Origin: Sphingomonas sp. AP4-R1
GTDB taxonomy: Bacteria; Pseudomonadota; Alphaproteobacteria; Sphingomonadales; Sphingomonadaceae
Assembly: GCF_013113735.1 (NCBI RefSeq)
Contig: NZ_CP053346.1
Coordinates: 1,440,001 to 1,504,000 of the forward strand
DNA: 64,000 nucleotides
Reading direction: 5' to 3'
In this document: piece by piece, positions 25,650 to 35,307 of the stretch
Position numbering within the stretch: position 1 is the stretch's first letter
Layout: each line of letters begins with the position of its first letter
The notes under the pieces: generated by a model
Databases searched by the model: none
What the model saw: only the letters and a program-made list of their open reading frames with translations
Told to the model about the DNA's origin: nothing
Position numbers and translations under genes: made by a program

Positions 25650-26525
25650 GTGGCACGCGCCTATCCCGGCGATGCGCCGGGCCTCCTCGACGAAGCCTGC
25701 GCGACGCTGCGCCGCACGCGCCGCCGCCTGCGCGAGAGGCGGTGCCGCGCGCTGAGCCGGGCCCGGCCGATCGACGCGGGGCGGACCCTCGTGACGATGC
25801 TGGAGACGCTGCCGATCCTGATCGATCCCGCCGATGCCGGGCTGTCGCGCACGCTGGCGGCGGACGGCTATTGGGAAATGTGGCTGACCGAGGCGCTGGA
25901 AAGCGTGCTGCGGCCGGGCATGACCGCGATCGATATCGGCGCCAATCTCGGCTATTTCTCGCTACTGATGGCGGATCGGGTGGGCCTCGCCGGCCATGTT
26001 CATGCATTCGAGCCGAACCCGGCGATGGCCGCCCTGATCGCGCAGAGCGCGGCGCGGGCGGGCATGGACAAGCGGATCACGCTCCATGGCGATCCCTTGT
26101 GGGACGTGGAAGGCGAGGCCTCGTTGCTCAAGGTGCCGGACGGCGAGCCCAAGAACGCGCATCTCGTCACGCATGTGGGCGACGATGTGCCGGGCGTGCG
26201 CCTGACGACGCGGCGGCTGGACGGCTATGCCGAGCTGCTCGACGCCGATGTGATCAAGATCGACGTGGAAGGCGCCGAGGAGAGGATCTGGCGCGGCATG
26301 GCGGGGCTGTTCGCGCGGAAGCGGGCGCTGACGGTCTTTCTCGAATTCTCGCCCGTCCGCTATGAAGCGCCGATGGCCTTTCTGGACGAGATCATGGCGC
26401 AGGGCTTCGCGCTGGGCGAACTGAGCGTGAGCCACGGCATTCGCCGCGTCACGCCCGAACAGATTTTGGCCGGCGCGCCCGACGAGGATCGGATGCTGGC
26501 GCTGACACGAGGATTGCAGGCATGA
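25650..26525 (+). CDS. FkbM-family SAM methyltransferase in the Kdo operon
   Basis: 291 residues. The SAM motif [18 protein letters not shown] is near residue 92, followed by [33 protein letters not shown] and FLEFSPVRY, typical of FkbM enzymes that O-methylate sugars or polyketides. GTG start at 25650, one base after the kdsB stop; its stop overlaps the kdsA ATG (ATGA). The N-terminal 50 residues are very Arg-rich. Being fixed inside the Kdo operon suggests that it methylates Kdo, a Kdo-linked residue or the lipid, which is inference. Confidence 0.85.
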   Translation: MARAYPGDAPGLLDEACATLRRTRRRLRERRCRALSRARPIDAGRTLVTMLETLPILIDPADAGLSRTLAADGYWEMWLTEALESVLRPGMTAIDIGANLGYFSLLMADRVGLAGHVHAFEPNPAMAALIAQSAARAGMDKRITLHGDPLWDVEGEASLLKVPDGEPKNAHLVTHVGDDVPGVRLTTRRLDGYAELLDADVIKIDVEGAEERIWRGMAGLFARKRALTVFLEFSPVRYEAPMAFLDEIMAQGFALGELSVSHGIRRVTPEQILAGAPDEDRMLALTRGLQA

Positions 26526-27358
26526 GCCAGACGACGTTGCTGGGGCGGCCGGTGGGCCTCGACCAGCCCTTGTTCCTGATAGCGGGGCCTTGTGCGATCG
26601 AGACGGAGGCGCTGGCGCTGTCCGTGGCCGAGACGCTGCGCGGGATCGCCGAGCGGCTGGGGATCTTCCTCATCTACAAATCCAGCTTCGACAAGGCGAA
26701 CCGCTCGTCCGGTTCGTCCTTTCGCGGGGTGGGGATGGATGAGGGGCTGCGCATCCTGGAGAAGGTGCGCGCCGAGACGGGATTGCCCGTGCTGACCGAC
26801 GTGCATGAAGCCGGGCAGGTGAAGCCCGTGGCCGAGGTGGTGGACGTGCTGCAGACGCCGGCTTTCCTGGCGCGCCAGACCGATTTGATCGAAGCGGTGG
26901 CGGCGAGCGGCAAGCCCGCCAACATCAAGAAGGCGCAGTTCATGGCGCCGGGCGACATGGTCAACGTGATCGACAAGGCGCGCGCAGCGGCAGCGGCGGC
27001 GGGCGTGGCGAATCCCGAACTGCTGGTGGCGGAGCGGGGTACGAGCTTCGGCTACGGCAATCTGGTGGTCGACATGCGCGGGCTGGTGATCATGCGCGAT
27101 ACCGGCTGCCCGGTGGTGTTCGACGCGACCCATTCGGTGCAGCTGCCAGGTTCCAAGGGCACCAGCTCGGGCGGCCAACGCGAATTCGTGCCGGTGCTGG
27201 CGCGGGCTGCGGTGGCGGTGGGCGTGTCGGGGCTGTTCATGGAGACGCATCCCGATCCGGAGAAGGCGCTGTCGGATGGGCCCAATGCGATGCCGCTGGG
27301 GGAGATTGAGGGGGTGTTGCGGCAACTAATCGCCATCCGTGACGCGAAGCGGGACTGA
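26522..27358 (+). CDS. kdsA: 2-dehydro-3-deoxyphosphooctonate aldolase (Kdo-8-P synthase)
   Basis: 278 residues, full length. [70 protein letters not shown] and [11 protein letters not shown] are the family's conserved blocks. It condenses arabinose 5-phosphate with phosphoenolpyruvate to make Kdo-8-P. Cotranscribed with kpsF, kdsB and the FkbM gene through overlaps; the first glycosyltransferase follows 9 bases later, so Kdo supply and glycan assembly share a transcript. Confidence 0.96.
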   Translation: MSQTTLLGRPVGLDQPLFLIAGPCAIETEALALSVAETLRGIAERLGIFLIYKSSFDKANRSSGSSFRGVGMDEGLRILEKVRAETGLPVLTDVHEAGQVKPVAEVVDVLQTPAFLARQTDLIEAVAASGKPANIKKAQFMAPGDMVNVIDKARAAAAAAGVANPELLVAERGTSFGYGNLVVDMRGLVIMRDTGCPVVFDATHSVQLPGSKGTSSGGQREFVPVLARAAVAVGVSGLFMETHPDPEKALSDGPNAMPLGEIEGVLRQLIAIRDAKRD

Positions 27359-27367
27359 GCCGAGCCA

Positions 27368-28483
27368 ATGAATCCCTTGCCGATTGTTATTGGAGACCAG
27401 AAGCAGCGCGGACCGGGAACAGGTGTCGCTGTATATTCGGCTGCTTTGACGGCGGCGCTGGATGATGCAGGCCGGCGCTGGATGGCTATCAATGCAGATG
27501 CTGTGCAGGTGTCCCGCTCACGACGCTGGCTGAGGGCTGCTCGGCCGGGCAGCCGAAAGGCTGATTGGGGAGATAACGCAATTGAGGTGCCAGATTTGTT
27601 CCGCGAGGCTCAGGTGCATTTCGACATGTGGCGACGGCCTCTGGAGATTGCTTTGTCCGGCCCGACAGGTATCGCTCATTGGACCTATCCGGTGCCGATT
27701 CGGATCGCGGGCTGGCGAAATGTATATACCATCCACGATACGATCCCATTGGATCATCCGAGTCTTTCACCAGTCGCGAGCCGGCGGGCTCGACGGCTGC
27801 TGGAAACGCTGATCTCAAGCGCGAGCCGGATCGTGACCGTGTCTCGCGCTTCGCAGGACGATATAGAACGGCTATTCGCACCGCCATCAGGTTTCGTCGT
27901 CAATCTTGGCGAGGCAGTGGATGTGTCGCATACACCCATGCCGCTCCCCGCCGGTCTGCTGCCTCGAGATTACTTGCTTTGTTGCGGTACCGTAGAGCCT
28001 CGCAAGAATATCTCCCGGCTGATCGAGGCGTGGCGATCAAGCGGCGCGGACCTTCCTCTGGTGCTGGCTGGGCCTGCCGGATGGCGGTCGGGGCCGATCC
28101 TGGCAGCGGCAAAAGGAGACGTAATTCACCTCGATTATTTGGCGCGCGAAACCCTTTTGTCGCTGGTAGCTTCGGCACGGGCGCTCGTCATGCCAAGCTT
28201 GACAGAGGGGTTCGGCTTGCCGGTGGCGGAGGCGATGATGCTGGGCACGCCGGTAGTAACCAGCGCGGAAGGAGCGCTCGCGGAGACCGCCGGGGGGGCT
28301 GCGCTTACGGTCAGCCCGCAGAATACCACCGCGCTTGCCGCCGCGCTCCGCAGGGTCGCGAAGGATGATCTTTTGTGTAAAAGGCTGGCGGCGGCTGGTG
28401 GTGTGCGTTCGACCGCCTTTTCCATTGGGGCATTCGGGCAGCGACTGGCCGCTTTCTATGACAACTTGACGATAGAGGGCTGA
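27368..28483 (+). CDS. Glycosyltransferase, GT4 family
   Basis: 371 residues, GT-B fold. C-terminal donor domain has LLCCGTVEPRKNISRLIEAW and the E-x7-E region PSLTEGFGLPVAEAMMLG with TPVVTS; the linker IAHWTYPVPIRIAGWRNVYT with IHDTIPL resembles the next gene, so the two may be related by duplication. Retaining GT4 enzymes add sugars from nucleotide donors; sugar unknown. Codon choice is more mixed than in the Kdo genes just upstream, marking the start of the variable region. It begins 9 bases after kdsA. Confidence 0.88.
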   Translation: MNPLPIVIGDQKQRGPGTGVAVYSAALTAALDDAGRRWMAINADAVQVSRSRRWLRAARPGSRKADWGDNAIEVPDLFREAQVHFDMWRRPLEIALSGPTGIAHWTYPVPIRIAGWRNVYTIHDTIPLDHPSLSPVASRRARRLLETLISSASRIVTVSRASQDDIERLFAPPSGFVVNLGEAVDVSHTPMPLPAGLLPRDYLLCCGTVEPRKNISRLIEAWRSSGADLPLVLAGPAGWRSGPILAAAKGDVIHLDYLARETLLSLVASARALVMPSLTEGFGLPVAEAMMLGTPVVTSAEGALAETAGGAALTVSPQNTTALAAALRRVAKDDLLCKRLAAAGGVRSTAFSIGAFGQRLAAFYDNLTIEG

Positions 28484-28484
28484 C

Positions 28485-29792
28485 GTGACGCCGTTGCGCA
28501 TCGGGATAGATGGATTCAACCTGGCCATGCCGCAGGGTACCGGCGTCGCCACTTATGGCCGCACCCTGGCAGAGGCGATTACGGGGCTCGGCCACAAGTT
28601 GGACCTTGTTTATGGCGTGCCAGTTGCACTCGACAGTCCGGAGGATATTCGAGAGACTTTGTTTTACGGTAGGCTGAGTGAAGAGCGCGGGTTGAACGAC
28701 AAGCCGGTGTTAACGCTTAAGGCGAAGATCACGCGTGCGTTAATGACACCCGAAAAGCGGCAGCTGCTGCAGATACCGCATAGTGGCCGGGTGATTACTT
28801 CTGGTCTTGAGGGGCGTGTACCGCCGTTCGACAGGCTGTTCACACGTGGTAACGTGTTCGATGTCTCGGCGCGTTATTTTCGTCGTTTCAAGCGTTTCTT
28901 AACGCTGACCATGCCCGATCCGCCCGAAATCATGCACTGGACTTATCCATTGCCGATCCGGCTGGAGGGCGCCCGCAACATCTACACCTTCCATGATATC
29001 GTACCGCTGAAGCTTCCTCACACAAGCCTGGAGGACAAGCGTTATTACCATCGTTTACTAAAACACTGTGTTGATGCGGCTGACCATATTGTTACTGTCT
29101 CAGAGAGTTCTAAAAGTGACATATTGGAGTTTTTCCCCGCAGCGCAGGGTAAGATCACGAACACCTATCAGTCTTTCGAAAGCGTAGAGCCACCGTCTAA
29201 CTACGAGCTTGCTCGTCGGCTCGACCGTCTCTTTGATCTTGAACGGGGCGGATACCTACTTTTTTTTGGTGCGATCGAGCCCAAGAAGAATCTCGGACGA
29301 TTAATTGAGGCCTATCTCCGCTCGGAGATCACCACGCCGTTTATCATCGTCGGCTCGACTGGCTGGAAATCGGATCAGGAATTGCGACTACTGCATGGTG
29401 GCTCTGGAACGCGGCTAAAGGCCGCGAAGCAGATCCGACAGATTGACTATATGCCGCGTCGCCTCCTGTTGGATCTGGTTCAGGGAGCACGGGCCGTGCT
29501 TTTTCCGTCGCTTTACGAAGGCTTTGGGTTGCCGGCCCTCGAAGCGATCGCTTACGGTGTGCCGGTCATGGCCAGCGCTGCTAGTTCACTCCCGGAAGTG
29601 ACCGGGGAAGCGGCATTGTACGTGGCTCCCTATGACATCGACGCTATGGTGGCCGCCCTTAAGAGGCTTGACGCCGACGCGGGCCTCAGAGACAGGCTGG
29701 CGGCCGAAGGGCCGCTCCAGGCGGCACGGTTTTCCCAGGGAGCCTATCGCTCACGTCTGCAGTCGCTGTATCAATCCGTCTTGGCAGCGTAA
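28485..29792 (+). CDS. Glycosyltransferase, GT4 family
   Basis: 435 residues. Like its neighbour, it has MHWTYPLPIRLEGARNIYTF then HDIVPLKLP, LFFGAIEPKKNLGRLIEAYL and PSLYEGFGLPALEAIAYGVP. GTG start at 28485, one base after the previous stop. An insertion at about 60-140 distinguishes it. The shared linker motif with the gene at 27368 suggests a paralogous pair acting on neighbouring steps of the same repeat unit or linker. Donor sugar unknown. Confidence 0.88.
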   Translation: MTPLRIGIDGFNLAMPQGTGVATYGRTLAEAITGLGHKLDLVYGVPVALDSPEDIRETLFYGRLSEERGLNDKPVLTLKAKITRALMTPEKRQLLQIPHSGRVITSGLEGRVPPFDRLFTRGNVFDVSARYFRRFKRFLTLTMPDPPEIMHWTYPLPIRLEGARNIYTFHDIVPLKLPHTSLEDKRYYHRLLKHCVDAADHIVTVSESSKSDILEFFPAAQGKITNTYQSFESVEPPSNYELARRLDRLFDLERGGYLLFFGAIEPKKNLGRLIEAYLRSEITTPFIIVGSTGWKSDQELRLLHGGSGTRLKAAKQIRQIDYMPRRLLLDLVQGARAVLFPSLYEGFGLPALEAIAYGVPVMASAASSLPEVTGEAALYVAPYDIDAMVAALKRLDADAGLRDRLAAEGPLQAARFSQGAYRSRLQSLYQSVLAA

Positions 29793-29816
29793 CGTCGGCG
29801 ATAAAGCGGAAAAGCG

Positions 29817-31028
29817 ATGGCCCATCTCCTCATGAAGTTACGGAGCCCTAAATTGCAGAGTGAACGATGTGCCCGCGCGGGTAAGCTTGCGGTCCTGATC
29901 ATGCCCGCGCTTCTCTCTGCCTGCTCCACGTTGCCGTCGAGCGGTCCTACTCGGGGCGAAGTGGTGCACGATCGTGAGGGCCAGAAGATTATGGGCTTTC
30001 AGATCGTAGAAATCAGCACGCCGGCGAGCGTCGCTGTTGCAGCGGCTGCCGCTGCCCCGCAAGGCGCGACGCTGCGCCAGCTTGCGGCCGAGGGCAATGT
30101 CGACTTGATCGGGCCAGGAGATATTCTTTCCGTCAACATCTTCGAGGTGGGCGCTGGCCTGTTTTCGGGCGGCGGTGCCACTTCGCTCGGCAACGACATG
30201 GGAACGGCGGAATCCGCAGGCGTGAACGGCGTGGTCGTGGATCGTGATGGCGCGATCACGCTACCTTACGTGGGCCGCCTGATCGTGGCCGGCCACACCG
30301 CCACCGAGGTGCAGGCAATGATTCAGCGGGCTATGCGAGGCATGTCGCAGAGCCCGCAGGCTCTGGTTGCGGTGCGCCAGAACGTCACGAACACCGTTCT
30401 GGTGCTAGGCGTGGTTTCCCGGCCTGGCAGACAGAGTCTGACACTCAATCGTAGCCGTTTGCTGGATGCTATCGCCGATGCCGGCGGTACGGGTTTGCAG
30501 CGGCAGGAGGACATGATCGTCCGCTTTACGCGTGGCGGGCGCAGTATTGAGCAACTCCTTTCTCTGATCAATACTGGCAGCCCGGACGATCTCGTTCTGT
30601 TGCCCGGCGACAGAATTCAAGTGATCCGTCGGCCGCAAACCTATACAGTATTTGGAGCGACAAAGGTTAGCCAGGTGAATTTCGACAATCCGGCGCTGAC
30701 CCTGGCAGAAGCGATGGCGCGTGCCGGAGGGCCTGCAGATGATCGTGCGGATCCCTCGGCCGTTTTCGTGTTCCGGTATGCCCGGGCCGAGGACGGGACA
30801 CCGGTTGTGCCGAAGCCGGGCGATGCCGGCACGCCGCCGACCATCTACCGCATCGATATGATGCGCCCTGCGAGCTACTTCTTGGCGCAAAACTTTATGA
30901 TGCGCGACAAGGATGTGCTGTACATGGCCAACGCAGCGGCCAACCGGCCGAGCAAGCTCGTTAACATCGTCAATCAACTCTTCTCGCCGCTTGTTACAGC
31001 GAAAATCCTGCTGGATAACAACCCCTAG
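29817..31028 (+). CDS. Polysaccharide export outer-membrane lipoprotein (OPX, Wza/KpsD class)
   Basis: 403 residues. A lipobox ends LLSACSTLPSS with lipid-bearing Cys at about residue 36. A Poly_export/PES domain (about 90-190) starts LIGPGDILSVNIFEV and includes GAITLPYVGRLIVAGHTATE; SLBB-like domains follow (TVLVLGVVSRPGRQSLTLNR, LLPGDRIQVI, YTVFGATKVSQV). It forms the outer-membrane channel that works with KpsE and the KpsMT exporter. It is last in the Kdo/GT transcript, 24 bases after the previous gene, and is followed by IS debris. Confidence 0.92.
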   Translation: MAHLLMKLRSPKLQSERCARAGKLAVLIMPALLSACSTLPSSGPTRGEVVHDREGQKIMGFQIVEISTPASVAVAAAAAAPQGATLRQLAAEGNVDLIGPGDILSVNIFEVGAGLFSGGGATSLGNDMGTAESAGVNGVVVDRDGAITLPYVGRLIVAGHTATEVQAMIQRAMRGMSQSPQALVAVRQNVTNTVLVLGVVSRPGRQSLTLNRSRLLDAIADAGGTGLQRQEDMIVRFTRGGRSIEQLLSLINTGSPDDLVLLPGDRIQVIRRPQTYTVFGATKVSQVNFDNPALTLAEAMARAGGPADDRADPSAVFVFRYARAEDGTPVVPKPGDAGTPPTIYRIDMMRPASYFLAQNFMMRDKDVLYMANAAANRPSKLVNIVNQLFSPLVTAKILLDNNP

Positions 31029-31159
31029 AGTGAGAGCGGAATTCTCTCTGGCGTCCGCGCATCCGCCATTGTCGTTTTGGTTTAGTTGTCGTTTGTTGGG
31101 TAATGAAGCCGATCGATGGCGGGGCCGGATTCGATAGTCTGTTTCAGTGGGCGTGGTCT

Positions 31160-32231
31160 GCGGCCCGCCTTGTTGTAGTAACTATCGCCGACACTACCGA
31201 CCGACGGCTCGATCCGGGCTTCGGCGAGGCGCTCGGAGTACTTGATAGACACGTATTGCGATCCAAGGTCGCTATGATGGATAAGGCTGCCCCGATGGGC
31301 CGGCCGGCGATCGTGAAGCGTCTGTTCCAAAGCATCAAGGACGAAACTGGATGCGCCGTCCTGCTGGCTCGCCAGCCGACGATGCGCCTGGCTTAGGTAT
31401 CGATGACGAAGGCAACGTAGACGAAGCCCGCGCAGGTCGCGACGTAGGTTAAGTCCGACACCACAGCATGTTCGGCGCTGGCGTGTAGAACCTGCGAATG
31501 ATGTGATCGATCGGGCACGACGCCGCCTTGTAACTGACCGTCGTGCGAACCGGCTTGCTCTTGATCACTCCCGCCAGACCCATCTCGCGCATCGACCGCG
31601 CACCCTGCGGCGGGCAACGTACACGCCCTTCCGCATCATCTGTCGCCAGACCTTGCGTACGCCGTAGGCCACGAAGTTCTCGACGAACACGTGCATAACC
31701 TCGGGCGTGGGGGCTGCATCCTGTCGTGCCCGCGCCGACAGGCGTGTTTGATCCTGCGCTGTGCTACGCTCGCGGTGGGTGGATAGGGTGATCGGCAGAA
31801 CGTGGCGGATCGGCTCGACCCCGTAGGTTTCGCGATGATCGTCGATGAAGGCGATCATCGCCGGAACGGGCGGTCGAACTCCGCCTGGGCAAAATACGCG
31901 GAAGCCTTGCGCGGGATTTCGTTGGCCTGCCGCATCTCGCGCCCTTCGCGCTCCAGCGCCTTCATCTTGTCAGCGACCTCGGTGGAACGCCAAAGCGCCT
32001 GCCGCTGTTCGCCTCGACCTCTCCATCCACTCATGCAGCGTCTGCGGAACGCAGCCGATCTTCTTCGCGATGGAAACCACCGCTGCCCATCGCTGCGGGG
32101 GATCGTGCTCGTGGTCCATCATCGTCCGTACCGCTCGCTCGCGGACCTCCGGCGCAAACTTGTCTTCGTCTTGCTTTTTCAGGGTCCACCTTCTCAGGAG
32201 TTGGAGCCTCCGACAAACCCGGCGCGGCTCA
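31160..32231 (-). mobile_element. Truncated, degenerate IS3-family element
   Basis: On the minus strand an OrfA helix-turn-helix part and an OrfB integrase part are recognisable but in different frames. The right end reads, outward in, TGAGCCGCGCCGGGTTTGTC, a plausible IS3 terminal sequence ending at 32231. The left end is lost: integrase homology stops at about 31165 after GDSYYNK, where living copies continue. The stretch 31029-31160 holds nothing that I recognise. Confidence 0.75.
31167..32200 (-). pseudogene. IS3-family transposase OrfA-OrfB, broken
   Basis: Orf[21 protein letters not shown] ... [16 protein letters not shown] (about 32020-32180). OrfB pieces: MIAFIDDHRETYGVEPI and VYVARRRVRG (HTH_21, about 31565-31858), then SDLTYVATCAGFVYVAFVID (start of the rve integrase core, about 31393-31460), then LIHHSDLGSQYVSIKYSERL (second catalytic Asp, about 31210-31300). 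At least three frame changes and loss of the C-terminal Glu region make it inactive. Confidence 0.75.
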
Positions 32232-32236
32232 CTTCC

Positions 32237-32284
32237 GTGGCTTACAAGATCTGGATCGGCTACGATGATAGGGAGCAGCCCTGA
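32237..32284 (+). pseudogene. 16-codon relic of a glycosyltransferase-like gene
   Basis: Directly after the IS3 end, GTG at 32237 begins [15 protein letters not shown] and then stops at TGA. The segment [10 protein letters not shown] matches the first strand of a group of glycosyltransferase-like capsule proteins that begin with (V/I)FIGYDxRE. No continuation is found in any frame, so this seems to be a stub left by deletion. Confidence 0.4.
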
Positions 32285-32312
32285 GAGGCGAAACGGACAC
32301 CGGGGATACCGA

Positions 32313-33134
32313 ATGCTGGCAAACATACGAGCGCACGTTGAGCGGAAAATCGCGGGTGCGACACTCGAAAGCTCTCCCTTCCCGCATCTGGTGATCAGCG
32401 ATTTTTTTCCAGATGACGTGTATCAACGCATTATCCAATTCAATCCGTTCCAGCGGAACGTCGGGGTCCAGTGGTTGAGCCGTGAGTACTCGGCAGAGGT
32501 CAGTTCTGCCACGCCATATTATGCACGTAAGCAGATAAATTTTCATGCTGATCAAGAGTTTGATGCGCCTGAGGACCAGCGGGAATTTTGGTCCACGATT
32601 CGCAATATTTTCTTAGATGACGAGTGGTTTCCATATTTGATCATCAAAAAAACGCCGGATATATTTTCTCTGCGCTTCGGTGATTTGGTAAATGATCCGG
32701 ATTTTGTTAGCTTGTTCAGGCGTGAGTTGTTCCTGCAACGTCATGAGCAGGGATATTACATCGGGCCGCACACCGACATTCCGACCCGTGTCTTCACCTG
32801 TATCTTCTCCTTCGCCAGCGAAGAAGGCTGGGACGAGTACGGCACGGAGCTTTTGGCTCCAAAAGACCGGTTGGTTCGCTGCTGGGGTAATGACCACTAT
32901 GGTCCTGAAGGCTTCGAGGTTCGGAAAGTAGCCCCTTACCGGCCCAATAGCTTCTTGCTCTTTTTTAAGACGCGGCAATCGTTTCACTCGGTAAGAACGA
33001 TCACGCCTGAGGTGCCGAACCAACGCTACGGAATGCAGTTTCAATTCTATGAGCCTTGGGGTGGCCTGTTCAAGGACCTGTCGAGCCCAGCGCTGATGGA
33101 TGTGATCCGTCCGCCACGGCCTGTGATAGTGTGA
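32313..33134 (+). CDS. 2-oxoglutarate/Fe(II)-dependent oxygenase-like protein
   Basis: 273 residues. The double-stranded beta-helix core is suggested by [20 protein letters not shown] (HxD iron ligands), then GTELLAPKD, and [11 protein letters not shown] with the distal His; an Arg for 2OG lies in or after [11 protein letters not shown]-terminal [20 protein letters not shown] is typical of prolyl-4-hydroxylase-like and sugar-associated oxygenases. A role in oxidising a glycan or lipid of the capsule is inferred from place only. The ATG at 32313 was chosen; an ATG 15 codons upstream (32262) is less family-like. It is flanked by IS remnants and looks transferred. Confidence 0.7.
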   Translation: MLANIRAHVERKIAGATLESSPFPHLVISDFFPDDVYQRIIQFNPFQRNVGVQWLSREYSAEVSSATPYYARKQINFHADQEFDAPEDQREFWSTIRNIFLDDEWFPYLIIKKTPDIFSLRFGDLVNDPDFVSLFRRELFLQRHEQGYYIGPHTDIPTRVFTCIFSFASEEGWDEYGTELLAPKDRLVRCWGNDHYGPEGFEVRKVAPYRPNSFLLFFKTRQSFHSVRTITPEVPNQRYGMQFQFYEPWGGLFKDLSSPALMDVIRPPRPVIV

Positions 33135-33210
33135 TCTGACCGACCTTGGCGACCCGCAGGCGAAGGACTCATCCCTTGAGCCCGGATTTGGGGTGTGGCA
33201 GTAGTCAGTG

Positions 33211-33954
33211 ATGGATAGGCCGGTGATCAGTCTGGGGTCGTTTTGCATCGCTAAGACGATGATAGAGCGCGCTGGCTTCTCGCAACCCACCTACCCGTTC
33301 GACGATCTGTTCGCGTCGGTCGGTTGCGTCACTCACGCCATAGATGACGGCCTGAAAACCTTCCTCGACTATGACAATCTGCTGCCTGGTCCGAACGATC
33401 AGTCCTGGGTGCAGCGCCTTTATCGCCAGATGCTGGGCGAGCAGATGACGTTTGCGCACCATGACATGCGGCTTCCTCAGAATCGGGCGAAGTTCGAAAG
33501 GCGACGCGATCGGCTATTAGCACTGACAAAGGATAATAATCCGCTTTTCGTGCTCATTAGCTACGCCGATCGAATGGGCGGAGTTCGGCAGTTGGAACAG
33601 TTGCGCGACGCAATTAGCAGAAGATATGGAGCAAGCCACTTGCTTATCTGCACGTTCGGAAAATCAGGGGTCGATGATGTCATAGACTTCACCGCTCCCA
33701 ACACGACCTTGCGTTGTTTAATAGATGACTGCCCCATAAGCGGCAAGGACTTCGTCCAGCATGAACATGCCGATTTTATGGTCGCGGCAATTCGCGATGC
33801 TTATGAGCGCAGTGGCGGCTTGCGAGATGGTCGGCTTTCGCCTGGCGCTGGCAAACGAGGCGTTTCCGTCAGTCGCTGGATCTTGGATAAATTCAAACGG
33901 ACAGTAAGCGGCGAACTCAGATCAGAGACCAACAAGGGGGTGCGTCTCCTCTAA
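33211..33954 (+). CDS. DUF1796-type putative papain-like cysteine peptidase
   Basis: 247 residues. VISLGSFCIAKTMIERAGF and QPTYPFDDLFASVGCV match the opening of DUF1796 (SLGxxC...R...S.PFDW), with the Cys as proposed nucleophile; FAHHDM and a later IDDCPISGKDFVQHEH supply candidate His/Asp. This group often sits in polysaccharide clusters; its reaction is not established. GTG at 33208 precedes the ATG and could start the gene. The C-terminal 40 residues are basic and variable and end only a few bases before IS3 debris, so the true C-terminus may be lost. Confidence 0.65.
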   Translation: MDRPVISLGSFCIAKTMIERAGFSQPTYPFDDLFASVGCVTHAIDDGLKTFLDYDNLLPGPNDQSWVQRLYRQMLGEQMTFAHHDMRLPQNRAKFERRRDRLLALTKDNNPLFVLISYADRMGGVRQLEQLRDAISRRYGASHLLICTFGKSGVDDVIDFTAPNTTLRCLIDDCPISGKDFVQHEHADFMVAAIRDAYERSGGLRDGRLSPGAGKRGVSVSRWILDKFKRTVSGELRSETNKGVRLL

Positions 33955-33960
33955 ACACTG

Positions 33961-34598
33961 AGTGATGCCGAGATCGGCCAGTTGAAGCGCGACTTGGTCT
34001 GGGTGACAGAGGGGCGAGACATCTTAAAAAAGGCACCGCGTATTTCGCTTGAGATGCAAAGTAAGATACGCGTTCATTACCGAGCATTGCGATCGTTTCG
34101 GTATGCGGGCCATGTGCCGGTACCTGGCTGGGCAATCCAGTGGCTATATGCCCGGCAAAAGAGCCCAGTGAGCTGGCGAACTCAGGAAAATGCGAGGCAA
34201 ACCGCGCTGATCCGGTAGGCCTAGAACGACAGCGGGAAGGCCTACGGTTACCGCAAGCTGCACGACGATCTGCTGTAACACGGTGAAACCTGCTGCCCCA
34301 ACCGAGTTGCCTGGTTGATTAGGCTGGCGGGTATCAAGGCTCAGGTCGGCTGTAAGGCCGATCGGGGACCTATGGCGGCAAGCCGTCTCTGGTGATCGAC
34401 AACACTCTGGATCGCCAGTTCGACGTGCCGTCGGGCGACCGTGCGTGTATGACTGAGATCAAGCGCGTCTTCCGGCTTTACCGGGAGGGTGGATTGAGCC
34501 TTCGGATCTGGCGTCCCTGCCGCAACGTCGGTGCTGCGAACCGCGAGCGCCAGCCGGCGGCGTCGGCGCCCAACGAGAGGTGGTCGACGGATTTCGTT
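33961..34598 (+). pseudogene. Two fused IS3-family OrfA/OrfB fragments
   Basis: Plus strand pieces: LKRDLVWVTEGRDILKKAPR (OrfA end, 33979-34040), GKAYGYRKLHDDLL (OrfB HTH_21, 34231-34275, followed by a stop), NRVAWLIRLAGIKAQVG, then NTLDRQFDVPSGDRACMTEI (34396-34460). From about 34461 the sequence switches to another OrfB subgroup: KRVFRLYREGGLSLR ... PNERWSTDFV, cut at 34598 by the IS21-type element. Stops and frame changes show that none is functional. Confidence 0.7.
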
Positions 34599-34766
34599 AT
34601 CAATCGGCGTCCAAAATGGACCCCTTTGTGGCGGTTGTCCCGGTAGTCCATAGGAAGAGCCCGCGGCCGGCGCTGCGCGCCGCCACGAGCGCAAGGGTGA
34701 CGGCCGTAAGAGGTCCCTTTGGACCCACCGGGCCAACTCCCGGAAGGGGAGGTCCAGGGGAGGGTT

Positions 34767-35307
34767 TCAGCTCCGGTTTTTGACGCGCCAGCTGTCGTTG
34801 CCGGTTTCGACGATGTCGCAATGGTGGGTAATGCGGTCGAGTAGAGTAGTCGCCATCGGGGTCGCCGAAGACGGCTCTCATCCTCAAAGCGGTTCACCAG
34901 GTCGACAGTGTTGAAATAGCGGTCCCTGGCGCCGGCACGCACGACGTTGGTGGTGATAGCGATGGCGAGATGCGTCTTGCCCGTTCCGGTGCCGCCGACC
35001 AGCACGACGTTGCGCCGGCCGGAGAGGAACGACCCGCCATGCAGCGAGCGCACCACCCTTCGTTGATGGGCGTGCCATCGAAGACGAAGGCATCGAGTTC
35101 CTACACCGCTGGTGCTTTGCCGCCGTCATGCGGTAGCGGATGGACGCGGCATGCCGGTGGGGGCGCTCCGGCGCGCAGCAGGTCGGTCAGGATCTCCATG
35201 GTCGTGCGTTTGCGCTGCAGGCCCGTGGTGACGGCCTCGTCGAAGGCACTGGCCATGCCCTTGAGCCCGAGACCGCCCATCGCCTCCATTATCTCATGCC
35301 GCTGCAT
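34767..35307 (-). pseudogene. istB (IS21 helper ATPase), frameshifted
   Basis: The start HEIMEAMGGLGLKGMASAFD (35307 down) and the ATPase segment NVVLVGGTGTGKTHLAIAI with the Walker A motif, then [14 protein letters not shown], are in different frames, and the C-terminus [19 protein letters not shown] is in a further one, ending at 34767. IstB is the AAA+ partner of the IstA transposase. Confidence 0.75.

Noticed and set aside
34199-34646. A complete new transposase gene after the DUF1796 gene
   Set aside because: Stops and a switch between two IS3 subgroups show separate fragments and not one gene.
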